A DNA stretch of 64,000 nt from Mesodorylaimus sp. YZB2_4 (lineage: Eukaryota; Nematoda; Enoplea; Dorylaimida; Dorylaimidae), in the NCBI GenBank assembly GCA_030248295.1, contig JASANH010001343.1, positions 88,804-152,803 of the forward strand, read 5' to 3'. The notes beneath the pieces were generated by a model that did not search any database, was not told the origin of the DNA, and saw only the letters and a list, made by a program, of their open reading frames with translations. Positions 1 through 12,362 of this stretch are shown here, in pieces. The stretch's first letter is position 1. Every line of letters begins with the position of its first letter. Both the position numbers and the translations under genes were made by a program.

Positions 1-667
1 AACCTCAGTCAAGTGTGAAATATTCTTTGCTGTTAAGTTGTAATGATCACCTCACTTACTTATATAATCGTCTTTGAGGTGCTCGAAACCAGAATCAATA
101 TAAACTGGCGTGTGAATGTACAAGAAAAAAAAGAAACCAAATGCGACTGTTACTATTGAAATTTTTCCTGTTTTTGATTTCAGTATCTGTGCAAAATAAA
201 AAATTCGTACCCGCACCATCATTTCTATTGACTCCAACCGGCGATCAGTCAACATGCACCTTGAATTGAGAGTCTGAAGGCTATCTAAAGGCTGGCCCAA
301 CTATACTTCGCACCGCAGGTGAAATCTAACCCAAGATACTGTAGACTGGGTCGTACAGTATACTGTAAATTCTGAATGGACGAAATTTTACGAAAGAGAC
401 TCGTGCGAATAGATGGTGTGCTAATTGTGCTTTTCTTAGTAAACTGTACTGCAGCGTGCCATACTGCAGGTCGTGCTGTCAGCGTCACTTAGCATTGCTA
501 GTAGGTAACGAAAGTAAGGTACTCGTGGTGATCAGCAACACCTCCGAGTATTCTCTCTTATCAACATCATACGACCAGCCAGTGGGGAGACAGGATCTTT
601 CTACCCTTTTGCCAACTAATTGTCAGACTGCCAGGCGATGCGTACGTAATACCACTGTTTTCTCAAA
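1..667. other. No gene recognised
   Basis: Only short unsupported open frames occur here. I see no protein family, RNA gene or clear repeat. Confidence 0.5.
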
Positions 668-788
668 CCGGGGGCCGTATTCACAAACATCCCTTTCCGG
701 AAGAGTCACTTTTGGCGGAAATATCCCTTTCCGGCCCGAAGGGACACTATGCGAAGAGAAGCTCGAAAGTGGTATTCACAATGCTAAA
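668..788. repeat. MITE-like fragment with GGCCGTATTCACAAAC end
   Basis: A segment starts with the motif ccgggggccgtattcacaaa at 668-687 and contains the internal block gcgaagagaa. It ends near gtggtattcacaatgc, about 770-785. The same end motif, inverted, and the same internal block occur in the repeat at 3439-3580. I infer two members of one small non-autonomous DNA-transposon family. No coding capacity is seen. Confidence 0.5.
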
Positions 789-3438
789 GAGCACCTTTCG
801 AACCTTCTTTTTCAAAGTTACTGCGAAAGAGAGGTGTGCGCAATCCTTTCGTGAGAATGAGGGTTACTGTAGGTTTCCGGAGAATTTCGAAAAATTTTTT
901 CTCGACGAAACTCGAATGAAAAATTATGATTATTTGCGTTTATATGTAATTTTTCACGCTCTTTCTGAATACGGTCTTAAAAAGTAATTTTTCATGACCG
1001 AACATCGTCGATTTTCAATTTTTTAATTCAAAGTGAGTTAAAAATTATTGTTTTTTTTACCTTAGGCCTACCTAATTAATTTTTTATCGAGCTTTAATAC
1101 AGTTGGAAGCCTTATTACATATCTGCTTCGCGTTCTTGATAACAGAACGACGTTCCTTTGAATACTTCGCAATATCTGATCATTTTGTTCCTTTTTTTCC
1201 AAAAGCTGGTGACGATGATTTGTGACCGAATTATCGACCAGCAGGCGTACTGTCTCGCATTTGTAGTTTAGCCAAGATCGCTGCAAATCAGTTGCTGGAA
1301 CTAAAGAAAAGAGAGGAAGAGCGGCACGGTGTCTGAAAAATAAAAGGCTCCGACTGGTTATTACCGCGGTGGCTCGAAATTTCAGATTATGATTTTATGA
1401 AAACATAGGCCTAATGCAGGCGCGCGTGAAAAAAGTGGAGACGGCATGGAACGAAACGTGTAGGTGAGTGGAATTCGGCCTATTCTACAGAAATTCCGGT
1501 ACCCCTATTTTGTGAAATTATTTTTTGAGTTGTCAGGGCCTGAAATTTGATTGGCACTGTTGGCTGCTCTACTTTAGCCCTTTCGTAAGATGCTCTTGCA
1601 AATTTTAGATTTCGGCTGCCAAGAGTGGGCGCCCGACATGTTGAACGAATGAAAGTCAAGCTGATTGAACGTGCCTTTGACAATATCGGAATGGGGGAAT
1701 CTCTGTAATAAGTTTTCTCGTGGATTATTTATCTGTCGTTCAAGGACGTCTTACAGGTTGAGGCTGCCGTGGCGGCGGCTCCCACCTTCGAGCTTACATC
1801 TTCGCCGCAGACAGTTATGGGTGATAGTTAATAGTGGCGAAAATTCTCTGCGGCACCAGCGAATTTCAATCATGCATTGATCATCGTAGCGCAAATTCAA
1901 CAAACTTACGACGATTTGGACGATGGCAGTTTTGAACTATTGGAAAAGTTTCCGAATTCATTGATCGATTAGAAGCCACCTATTAGAGCTGGTAAGTTGG
2001 CGTTCGGTCATATTTCATTTCATGCTGTATTGCTTAAGCAGTATTTCACGCGCAGATTTGGACCTTGAGGACGGTGCATGAAGAGCGTTGTTAAACCTTT
2101 GCGGCTTATCGGCGTCTCGAATTTCGTCATTTTCTCCATTCTCTATGCCGTCAGTCAACGAACATCGCCTTCTGGTCGGCAAACTTGTTGGCTAGATACA
2201 GCGAGGTTGAAACCTACAGTACCAGCCATCAAATAGAAAGCCAATTTCTTTAGGCATTCACGACTAACCTGGGCCAGAGTCAGTCCCACCTTTGGTGCAA
2301 ATGGGGCCACAGATTTTGCTGGAGGTGACAGACAGAGAATCAAGTGGTAAGACCAGTTATGACTTTGTTTATAGCTAATACGGTTTCAAAGCGGATGCTA
2401 AAAAACTTTTCCACCGTTGTCCATCCAGTGAATAGTCAATTTAGCTCTCAAATTTATAGATCATATGTACGGAGCAAACCAGCTAGGATGGCACGTCGGC
2501 GAAACGAGATCCGTCGTCTGGTCCACATGGGAAGCCAAAAGCGAAAACCGGCTCGTGAAGGATAGGCAAGCTATGGTGCAGTTCGAGAACGAAAATTACA
2601 AAATTTGGGACTACTATGAGATTTGTGTATGACCTTGCAGATTGAAACGTTGGGGTCAAAGTTGGAAAGTTGGAGAATCTGGGACTATCCTTCAATCTAA
2701 ATTGGAATGCTGAGCTAATTATTGTCAGCGTGCATCGTTTATCATTTTGGTTTTATGCACCTTCGGACAATTATTGAAGTTGCAATTGTCAGGCGCATGA
2801 ATATCCACATGTGGTCTATCACTTTCAAAATCAGGCGGACGAAGAGAACTGGCCAAGTTATTCAATATTTTGAGCAGTAATGGGAGAATGACTAGCCTGG
2901 GTTCCTTGGCTGCATTTCGAAGAGGCAAGGTGATAAGCGGAGAGAAGAGGGACAACTATGTACTCTACTCACGATCAGGTGTCGTGAACATGGCCTGATG
3001 ATGAAGGAACATCAGAGTCATAACCCCTAAAACATTCCCACCAGTGGCCTAATCGAATTGATATGATCGTGAATCAACGTGAACGAGCGAAACGGCTTAT
3101 CCAAGTTATCACCCTATGCAAATTCAGGTTTACAGTCCTACGATTCCGCAGCACATGGCCATGCAAGGCACTTTAACTTATCTAAGCGAACATGAGGTGT
3201 TTGGGCATTCAAGTCATGCGTAATTATATCACTGTACCGACACGTCTAGACCATTGAGAGTGTGAAATGAGCAAAAATGAGTGATACCATCGTTTTAAGC
3301 ACCCCAACCCCCCCCCCCCCCCCCCCGAAACGATGAAAATTGTTATGAGCAAGTTACATTTCATTCGAAAGAGAGCTCGGGAGGATGCTTGAGAGCATCC
3401 TATCTTGAAAGGATGACTTGAAGCCTCCCCCACTCACA
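789..3438. other. No gene recognised; one poly-C run
   Basis: Open frames here are short and show no recognisable domain. A run of 19 C lies at 3308-3326. Nothing else supports a gene. Confidence 0.5.
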
Positions 3439-3580
3439 TATTCACAAACCTCCCTTTCCTGAAGGGGAGGTTTGTGAATACGGCGCGAAATCCAAAGAGA
3501 AGGTGCGAAGAGAACCACCAGCTGAAAGGCACACTTTGCTGAAAAGTCACCATAAGAGGAGTTTGTGAATACGGCCGGGG
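3439..3580. repeat. Fold-back MITE-like repeat
   Basis: A perfect 16-bp inverted repeat (tattcacaaacctccc at 3439-3454 and gggaggtttgtgaata at 3465-3480) is separated by 10 bases. A further inverted copy of the end motif, gtttgtgaatacggccgggg, lies at 3561-3580. The last motif is the near-exact reverse complement of the end of the repeat at 668. This suggests a composite or nested fold-back element. Confidence 0.6.
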
Positions 3581-5278
3581 ATTCTTCTCACGTTAGCCAT
3601 TACCACTTTTAATACCCTTGGTGCCGCGTTAAGGCATCTTCTAGCATCAGCCCTTTTTTGCAAAAAACTATGTCGCCAGGGATAGGTCTTTTTGTTGTAC
3701 AACTCGTGATTAGCCTCAGTAATATTCGGGCGGAAGTACAGTTCGATCCGACATGTCAAATAACCGTAAGATGTGACACTTTAAGTCTATTTTGCACTGG
3801 TAACTCAAGCAAACGCGTCAAATCGGGCGCCCGTTTGCTGCATCGAGTAGAACTACTACAGCACACAGAGTTGGGCGCTACTTTTTAAACGGAAGTTTTC
3901 AGCGATTCAGAGCGAAGTCAGAACACCGTTATCATTCTCGAATATTTGTAGAGCTAGCATAATCGAAGCACCAAACCTTCTTCCCACATACCACTCTGCA
4001 GCTCTCATTTAACGAGATAAAAGAATTCTAATTAATATCTTTTTAGTCTCACATTGCAATAAGTCCGCCCTATCCCATAAAATCACTGCGAGTCGGCACT
4101 AGGGTGAATTCTCTACTGTAGTACAGCTGTTGGAAATGCTTTCTCGTTTTTTAATCAATTCAATCGGCTTGAAATACAAGTTTCCCGCCTAAAGTCACAT
4201 ACTCGCATCTCAGTTCTTCAGCGATCCGACAATCGACAGAACCTAAAAACTCACGACATAGAGTTAAAAAACTGAACACTGCTTTTAGAATATGTCCCAA
4301 CATGGACCGACAACAAGAAAAAGGTTTTCCTGTATGTAAACTGGGACTGTTGTCTGCCACTGCACCTGCTGTGTGTTCACCATTCAAAGCTTGTGTTACC
4401 TGGGCTCCTTCCCTGCCCTATTCTGCTATGGCTTACTGCTAGGATAATCTGACGTTTGGTGTTCTCAATTCCTAACTAATGTCTAGTTGCTTGGGATTAG
4501 AAAACCGATATTCCTGAGCAACTAGGCCTTAATCCATTTTATGGACCTTTTCCGGGGAAGGGTGGTGGCTGTATTGGCAGCAAGACGTCTGCAAAGGTTA
4601 AGAACGTTTTGTCATTTGCGCCTTATACTAAGCACTACTTGCGTGAAGTTTCCTACAACTCTTGCAGTTAAAAAATAATGATGGCCAGAAGAGCTGATTG
4701 TGAGACTATTGCATGCGTCATGTCTCTGTGCGGTGTATTCACGTGGCAAATACAACGAAAAGCGCACAGTTTCCTGTCGCTGTGATGGCGCAGCACGATT
4801 GTCAATGTGCACCCCATTCTGTCGCCCACTCCAACAGGGCACTGTCCATGGACTTAAGTACAGTAGGCGAGGTTACTTACAGTCGGCGAGGTTTATCGTA
4901 CTTATGCTTTCGAAAAAAGACCCCATTTTTGTCATATTGCCAAATGACACAGGTCTCTTCCTGAACTTCCAGATATTTTTCAAAATTATTCAATAGTCCC
5001 AAAAATATTTTATCCCCACTAAAACAAGCTGTGCAAGCACCCATCTGTGCCCAACGAATTCCGAAAAATTTGCTTTAATGACCAACAACACAAAACCGCA
5101 ATGAATTAGTCCAAAACTTTCAAATATTACTTAAAAACAATTGTGAAAATCCTAAATATATTTTCTGTGCAAAACTTGCTCTACAAAAAGCTAGGTAACC
5201 CCAATTAAACAACCATTTTGTCCTACTGCGCAACACAACTGAAATTTCCACCAAAAATTTCCCGTTCATACACTTCTA
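3581..5278. other. No gene recognised
   Basis: Overlapping short frames on both strands near 4.6-5.0 kb have no recognisable domains. Nothing else is supported. Confidence 0.45.
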
Positions 5279-5329
5279 GAAGAAGAAGAAGAAGAAGAAG
5301 AAGAAGAAGAAGGAGAAGAAGAAGAAGAA
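5279..5329 (+). repeat. (GAA)n microsatellite
   Basis: About 50 bases of nearly pure agaagaagaa repeat with a single agg interruption. Confidence 0.95.
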
Positions 5330-7680
5330 TAGATGAGGCTACAGCTATAAGGGTGACAGGTTCAAAGGAAAAAAATTAGGTTTCATGAAAGCTCGGGAGA
5401 CGAATTGGTGCATGGCACAAAAAATTTCAAAACAACAGAACTTTTAGAAATATCTGAATTTCCCTCCAAGGTGTCGCCTTGTGATAAAAAGCGGATTGGC
5501 GGTGTGGGTGTGCCAATGACGCGATACGCGATGGCATGGCTAAACTTAGGGTTCAGGCTCTCCTAACCACGCTCAAACCCGTTCTTTAAAACGGAAAGAA
5601 CTAGCCCATAGGCTCGCGTGCATGGAGCAGTAGGGTTGAAATTTGAAATTCAAACGCTATCGCGGGGGTAATAGTTTAACTAGACCGTCTAACTAACTAT
5701 CATGTTTCATTTGTTCCAATAAAAAAATTTGAATTTGGCGGCACGCAGCTTCTTGTCTATGCGCTTGCTACAAGCTGCAACAAGCGCGAAATTAGCTGCA
5801 GTATGCGTATCCAGTTACGTAGTGCTTCCAGCACTCTGTACCCATGTGCACAGAGCAGTACAAAGCCAATTGTGAAAAGAATTACTGTTGATAATTTCCC
5901 CGTGCGCGGTTGTTCATGTAGTTCCAGTCTGTAACAGTAATGCCTCTGAACTGAAGAAAGCTCCAGAGCGACGTCAGCACAAAAGCAATAGCCGCGGCAC
6001 GCAGCTGTTCTCGCTTAAAACTTCTGAAGTAAAGCGCTCTGCACTCGTTATCATCTTGCGCGTATGATGCCCGCTATATGTAAGATGCGCACGCAGGTGC
6101 TTTTGCGCTCTGGCAAACGCTACAGAGAAATATCAGTAGAAATATCAGTGTTAACACAAACAATCTTCTCTTTCTCTAGCCAGCATATTCTGCTGGTCTG
6201 TTAAATAGGACATCAGTTACTGATTTAATTCGGCAAGATTTCCAGTTTTTTTCGCCGATGTAACGGATTGCTTGCCTGCGCCTCAAGGTCAGATAGCCGA
6301 ATTCTATTTTTTTGATTGGAAAAAGATAAAACATAATAGTTTGACAGAAGGTCAAGTCTGATGCGAGGAATTCAATGAAACTATTATTTCCGCGATAGCG
6401 TAAAATTCCAAATCTGAACCCCATTGTTCCATGCATGCGAGCCCATGGGTCAGTTCAGTCCGTGTTAGAGAACCAGTTTGAGCCTGGTTCGGAGAGCCTG
6501 AGAATTCCTTAAGTATAGCGATAAGGAAAATAGAAAAATTGTAAATTTTAAATTATTTCGTCATTGAAAAAACGGACAAACTTTGTGTATTTTTCGAGTT
6601 TATTTGATTGGACCAGCAGTTCGTCACATCAATTTTATTGGATCAAAGAAGTTTGGCAAATTTTCACTACCCAAATGGCTTTTGAGGTTTGGAAAGAACG
6701 GAAAGCCAATAAATGGCTCGCCAAAAATCAAAAACATCAGAAATCCTGAAAGGACTAAAACTTTGAATATTTCTGAAATAGTCAAGGCCTTGTGTGTTTT
6801 GTTGGCAGCAAAGAAATCCAGAAGCTTGTAAAACTCCTTGAAAACTTTTTTTCAGTAAACTTGCCGTAACCTGAAAATTGATGCAGAAGCGACAAACAGG
6901 CGCTTGGGCGAAAGAAATAGAGATCGCCTTGCAGCAGTGATAAAGCAGTGACTAAAACACGTTAGGAGAGTAAAACTTTAGACTTTGGCCTAGCGTTAGA
7001 ATTGAAAGTCTGTTAAGATACTGCAGATCGAGAATGGTCTCATGAAAAACCGGCAGTTTTCTCATTGACTACAAGGGTATTTAAGAAATCCTAGACTCGA
7101 GTACGAGATATGTCAGCAGCGTGCTACATCATCTGTTCATTGAATGCAGTATTTACAATATGAAAAATAAAGGTGAGCTTGAGCAATATCTATAATGAAT
7201 TCTTTGATCAGGCTTTAGAAGCTAGCGAGGATAAAAATTTAGGAACCTCGAGCGGGTTGATAGATCCTTCTGACCAGATATGGCCTATAAATTTATTGAC
7301 AGTTTGAAACAGGGCCGCAATTTCCATGCGATGGCCAGGTGAGTCAAATTTTGATGCAAGTTGGCCCCGCCCTTGGCTTGCAGCCAGATTATTGGAAGTT
7401 TGCCGAGAGGTTTGTGCGGACATTAATTTTTTGGAAGTGTGTTGCTTACCTGGAGGACTCCTGCACTTATCTCAATCATATCAAGAATCGCATCTAATCG
7501 AACTGCGCTTGCGAGGTGGTACTCAAGAACACAGCCGGGAGTTCGCGAAAGCTTTAAATTCTCTAACCTACAAGGCATTTTCAGCAGATCGCAAAAGCTA
7601 TTTACTTCACAATAAAAAAAGAGCGTTTCTCCTAGCTAAAAACAAACTTGCTTTGCAAAAAAATGATTCAAATTAACTGA
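5330..7680. other. No gene recognised
   Basis: I see no coding domain or strong structure. Two overlapping short plus-strand frames near 6.56-6.83 kb are low-complexity and unconvincing. Confidence 0.45.
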
Positions 7681-9081
7681 AAAATGTTTTGAAATCAGAA
7701 CTGAAAGGGGCCAGTAAAGCCGGGATAGCGACCACTGCATGCAAAAGGGCACAAAAACTTCCCTTGTGGCTTTACTGGGGACATTAGGAAACAAAAATTA
7801 AAGTTTGAAAAGAGTAGCATCAAGTGGAATACGAAATGGCGAGTACCAGTACACAGTACAAGTATCTGGTATCATGAAGTACAAGAATATAATATATGTT
7901 ATATCTTCACTGTCGCAAAACGACCAATTTCGTTGCCGAACGAAGAACACAGTGTCTGCGCCTGGAGGTGCAAAAGACAAATATGCCATCATAAACTGTC
8001 TTATTCCTTGCTCTTCTACTGAAAACAACAATGTCTAATGCATACTTCTCTCCTCTTATTTCTGCATTTGCGCCCATCCACTCGCAATAAACAGTTCTAT
8101 AGCCTACTATAGCCAAGTAAACCGCGAGTCTCAGGCCGCGGTCGCACTAGGGTTGAGAATAATTCTAAACCTATTTTTCGTTTATTTCTTGCGGTTGCAC
8201 CAGTGGTAGCAAACGAATTTGAGTTCTAGTGCGACCTGGCCTTTCTTTTCGGTAAAATAGACCGGGAACAATTCTCATGAGAGTAGACCCAAATCCTCGC
8301 TCCAAGAACAACTCTCAAGCGAGAACGATTCTTTGTTCTGATAGAACCTTGAGACTGGCGTAAGTAGAACCATTCTTTCAGCAGAAGCCACTGAGAAACG
8401 CGGTATCATTTCACTGCCAGAGATGTTGGAAGGTTTTGAGCAGATCAGAGTACTTGTGTGATTAGTTGTTAAATGAAGGAAGCTAGAAAAACCTAACGAG
8501 TTGATCGTACCAAGCCAAAAGTTCATCTCCGCAGGAGCTGCAGGCTTAATACATTCGGCCATCAAATTTTTCTGGGCTGCAAGTTGAATAATGTGATGAG
8601 CAATTGGAAAGTTGAAGTATAACGTGATGAGGGAGGAATTTCATTATGAGAGATTTGCAGTTTGCTGCTACAGTAAAACAATCAAGAAGCGAATCTTTTT
8701 ATGTGAAGGGTGAATGACTGCTGACTCGAGGATCTGGCGCGTAATTTAAGCTGAGAGCGTCTCTGGAAAAATTCTAGTGAAAACTGCACGAATCAGCAGA
8801 ACGATTCCCTATTCTTTAGTGCGACCCACTCCCAAAAACAGCAATCGAGATAAATCTCGAGAATAGGCCTAGAATAGTTCCTGTAAATTAATTGCTAGAG
8901 CGACCGTGGGCTCAGATTGCATGTGGTTCTATTTCCTACCTGACTAGACTTTCGACCTTTCATTGTTGTTCTCGAATGTCGCTAGTAAAGCCACAAGAGA
9001 AGTTTTTGTGCTCTTTTGCATGCAGTGGTCGTTTTCCAGGCTTTACTGGCTCCTTTCAGTTTCGATTTCAAAACTTTTTCC
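7681..9081. repeat. About 1.4-kb segment with ~99-bp inverted terminal arms
   Basis: The left arm (7681-7779) and the reverse complement of the right arm (8983-9081) match over almost their whole length, including the shared core cgaccactgcatgcaaaag. Each arm also contains its own small hairpin bounded by CCAGTAAAGCC and GGCTTTACT(GG). The 1.2 kb between the arms has no gene but carries another MITE-like repeat. This could be a non-autonomous DNA transposon, or two copies of a short hairpin element in opposite orientation. Confidence 0.7.
8131..8905. repeat. MITE-like repeat nested inside the 7.7-9.1 kb segment
   Basis: The left end (ctcaggccgcggtcgcacta, about 8129-8148) resembles the reverse complement of the right end (ctgagcccacggtcgctcta, about 8894-8913). 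The motif GTGCGAC with CTAG is repeated inward on both sides (around 8235 and 8817). The ends are imperfect and no target-site duplication was fixed. Confidence 0.4.
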
Positions 9082-9727
9082 CGTGAATAACCTATTAATC
9101 CTTACTATAACCCGCCGTTTTTAAAAACTTGCAATAGGCTACACACAGCTAGTCTGTAGCAACAAACTCGAAAACTTTATGCAGTGAAATCGTTCCGAAC
9201 TTTCGAAATATTCGCCAAAATAATATAATAATACTAAATAGATTACACTTCCTCGACAACTGGCTCTATAAGCAACCAGGTATGTCCACAAGTATGACTT
9301 TCCCTTTTAGCACCCAATTTCTGAACAACCACCCGCCAACTTCATCGTAAGCTTTTTATAAAAACTGCTGACTCACTTAATATTCCAAAATCCAAAAATA
9401 CGTAACAAACGATAGTGTGATAGCTGCCCATCAACTTGTACCAATGTATGTAAGCAAACATGATGAATCACGCACAGGGCCTCCACCAGTTGTCAAAGCT
9501 GCATATCTTGATTTCGTTGTAGTCCATGCGCTGTTGAAAGGGGGGGGGCAGTGTTCGAAGCTGTTGTTGTTGGGTGCGTTGGATAAGGAGAGTCTACATA
9601 TTTCTTATCGCTGCTTCTATTTTCTATCTTCGTTGACTAGAACGCGCGAGCTCCTAATTTTCATTCATGTAAATTTTCAAGACAGAAAAAGACATATACG
9701 CTTGCTCTTTTCGTAGATACGTTTACC
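9082..9727. other. No gene recognised
   Basis: A 99-codon open frame at 9417-9716 contains a G-run-derived tract and has no recognisable domain. I do not call it. Confidence 0.45.
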
Positions 9728-9943
9728 GATTGGCTGAAAGGAACGATCAAAAGTTGGAGGTATTTCAAGAAGAACTGCAAAGGCAAGCGGTAGACAAACT
9801 TGGACGATGGGCAACCCATCCAGCGCGGCGATCACAACTATACTCCAAATCCTGACGATGCAGTGATCAAGAAAGCAGTATCAGATATGAAGCAACGAGC
9901 GAGGAAATATACGACTCCGACTCCTCGGTTTCATGTGGGTGCA
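9728..9943 (+). pseudogene. FLYWCH-type zinc-finger exon remnant (MULE-associated)
   Basis: Read in one frame from 9728, the segment has the pattern of a FLYWCH DNA-binding domain. It shows WRYFKKNCKGK (W and C ligands), then a TAG stop at 9791-9793, then GDHNYTPNPDDA (the H-x-H pair), followed by a basic helix KKAVSDMKQRARK. FLYWCH domains commonly accompany MULE transposases. The frame ends at a good splice donor (gtatgt at about 9943), so this was probably an exon. The rest of the gene is not visible, so I call it a transposon-derived pseudogene fragment. Confidence 0.65.
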
Positions 9944-10440
9944 GGTATGTGTGACATTCGTTTGAGTCAACCTGGGTCCTGTACTCTCTAATTTATTCAT
10001 GCTTAGCGGCTACCTTCGCCAGTCCCACTTCTGTAATGCCTTTTTCCAGAGAAATTAATTCAAATGTACAAGACATTATTCAGGTATTCCTACTCCGACC
10101 CACACACATATACAGATAGTGCGGTACAGTATGTTAGTTTTTTGTTTTAAAGAAATGGAGCCAGGTCGTCAGTTAGCTTTAACATCCATCACATCTAATT
10201 TTGGAAATGGCTGTCACCTGCAATCAAAGACGAATTTCTAATGGCACAGCATATTGGTTGCTTTTTCTATTTTTGTAAATGTATCTATGTGTCCACCAAA
10301 CATTTTCCAATCATTACGTGTTGATATCTCCCGTGGTGATAGACGAAAGGCAGCAAATGAGTTTTGTCAGAATACGGCGAAGTTCGATAGGGCGCTTTAA
10401 CGATAATGAGTCCAGTCTTGGTCAAACGCCTTTTTAAATC
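9944..10440. other. No gene recognised
   Basis: Follows the FLYWCH remnant. I see no further exons of that gene and no repeat. Confidence 0.4.
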
Positions 10441-10545
10441 AATGATTTGATGAATCGATAAATCGATAAATCGATGAATCTATGAATCGATGAGTTGATG
10501 AATCGATGTATCTATAAATTAATGAATTGAACAATGAATCAATGA
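10441..10545 (+). repeat. Degenerate ATCGATGA-type tandem repeat
   Basis: About 100 bases built from drifting copies of an 8-base unit (atcgatga, atcgataa, atctatga). It sits directly upstream of the non-LTR element. Confidence 0.8.
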
Positions 10546-12362
10546 AGAGTTGGTGGAGCTTGTACCTCGGAAAAACATTCGATGTGACAAATGGTCCCCC
10601 TGGATGACTTCGAGCTTATTAGCTATCATTCGACACTAGAACATGGCTTTTAAAGTCAAGGAAATCGACTGGATACAGTATTGATCAACGTATCTATTTG
10701 TCTCTACGATCGGAAGTCGGAAATTGATCATGAAGGCATTGACAACTCAGCTGGTTTCTGGTCTGCGTTTCGTCGACTGTCTCCAGAAGATCAAAATCTT
10801 CATGCGCTAATCGACGATTATGATCGACCCTTGCTTAGCTTTGGAGAAAAGGCGATGGCTCTGTATGGTTACTTTATCAAAAACTTTAACGAGCATGATT
10901 TTGGTGAATTCCAAGTTCCGGCTATCGACCCTGATGCTTTTGCTATTATTCAGTTACCAAATCATTTATTTCAAAAAAAACCGTTAACTTCGAAACAACT
11001 CTGCCCCTGGTGAAGACGGTTTGACTGTATCAATCATTGAGCAAATTTCTGGACAAATCGTCCCTGCTTTAGTATTTCTTTTTAACTGGGCGATAAAATA
11101 GGAGTCACTCCTTGCGGTATGGAAGCTAGCCAACATTACGGCGGCCCCCAAACCTGGCGATCAGAATGCGATTAATTCCTACTTATTCCGTTATTATCGA
11201 TCATCTCCGAATTATTGAAATGACATGTAGAACGACTGATTCGACAAAAACTACTGTTATCACCATTGCAACATGGATTCTGCAAGAGGCGAGGCAGGAA
11301 TAGCGCCCTCATTTCAGCGAGTCAGTTTATTCATGATTCATTGGACTCAAAAAATACAAAATGGTCGTTGTTGTTTTTCTCCAAAAGATTTGACCAAGTA
11401 CCACACGCTCTTTTTTTAAAACGCATTTCATCGAACAACCGATTACGATCGAAAATTTTCCGCTGGCTTTTTTCATATTTATCTGGTCGCCAGCAACGCG
11501 TCATTGTGAATGAATGTTCGTCGAGTTTTTTGAACGTTACTTCGGGTGTCCCCCAAGGCAGCATACTAGGTCCGACCTTATTTGTAGCATATTTTTTACT
11601 TCAGGCGTACGCTAATGACACAGGTTTATTTATCCCAGTTGGCAGCTTGACCAAGTCCACAGAATTGATCCAGCCAGTGATTGACTATATTAATGCCCCG
11701 GTCAAAGAAGCAGGACTGGATTTCAACACAACAAAATCGAAAGAAATTGTTTTTCTATATGAACATACAGGTAACAAAATGCCTTGACTTCCAAATTTCT
11801 TTTTATGCAGGCAAAAAGTGGAATTTTTTGACTCTTTAACCTATCATGCATTACTTTTTGCAAGGATAAGAAAGTTTCTGAGCATATTTCTAATCTGGTC
11901 CGCAAATGCATGAACATGATTGGAGCTCTCAGGCGTAAGCTGGGTAGAAATATCTCTCCCACTGTTTTTGGATCAGTTTACTTGTCTTGTATACGTTCTG
12001 TGTTGGAGTATGGTATTGTCGTCTGGGACCCAGTTTTGAAGCATGACATTATTGAATTGGAGCGTGTGCAGTTTTATGCAGTTTGCCTTTTTCTCAACAA
12101 TTTTACTCTTCCTTGTGATGACGCTTTGAAACTGTCTGGCTGGTTATCTTTATCTGAACGTAGGAAGCTATTAAAACTGTACAAGTGTTATAAATTCCAT
12201 CATGGCCACCATCACTTTTGTGACATTCGTTTTGTTAGTACAGATTCTACTGTTCACGCCAGTAATCGATAAGCCGATACTGATCACAATCTTATTGTGC
12301 CACGACAAAATCTGGAATCGTATAAGAAGTGTTTTTTTGCATTCTTCAATATCTCTCTGCAA
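10546..12362 (+). pseudogene. Non-LTR retrotransposon (LINE) reverse transcriptase remnant, plus strand
   Basis: Broken frames together make the back half of a Jockey/CR1-type LINE ORF2. The open piece at 11266-11787 carries QHGFCKRRGRNSALISASQF, FSKRFDQVPH (motif A region), SGVPQGSILGP and YANDT (motif C region). The piece at 11910-12272 carries the RT tail with RSVLEYGIVVWDPVLK and ELERVQF. The region before 11000 has the linker part. Several frameshifts separate these pieces. Motif C reads YAND where active enzymes have YADD, and the usual first Asp of motif A is Phe, so the copy is catalytically dead as well as frame-broken. The tail closely resembles the copy at 29.1-29.7 kb. Confidence 0.85.
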
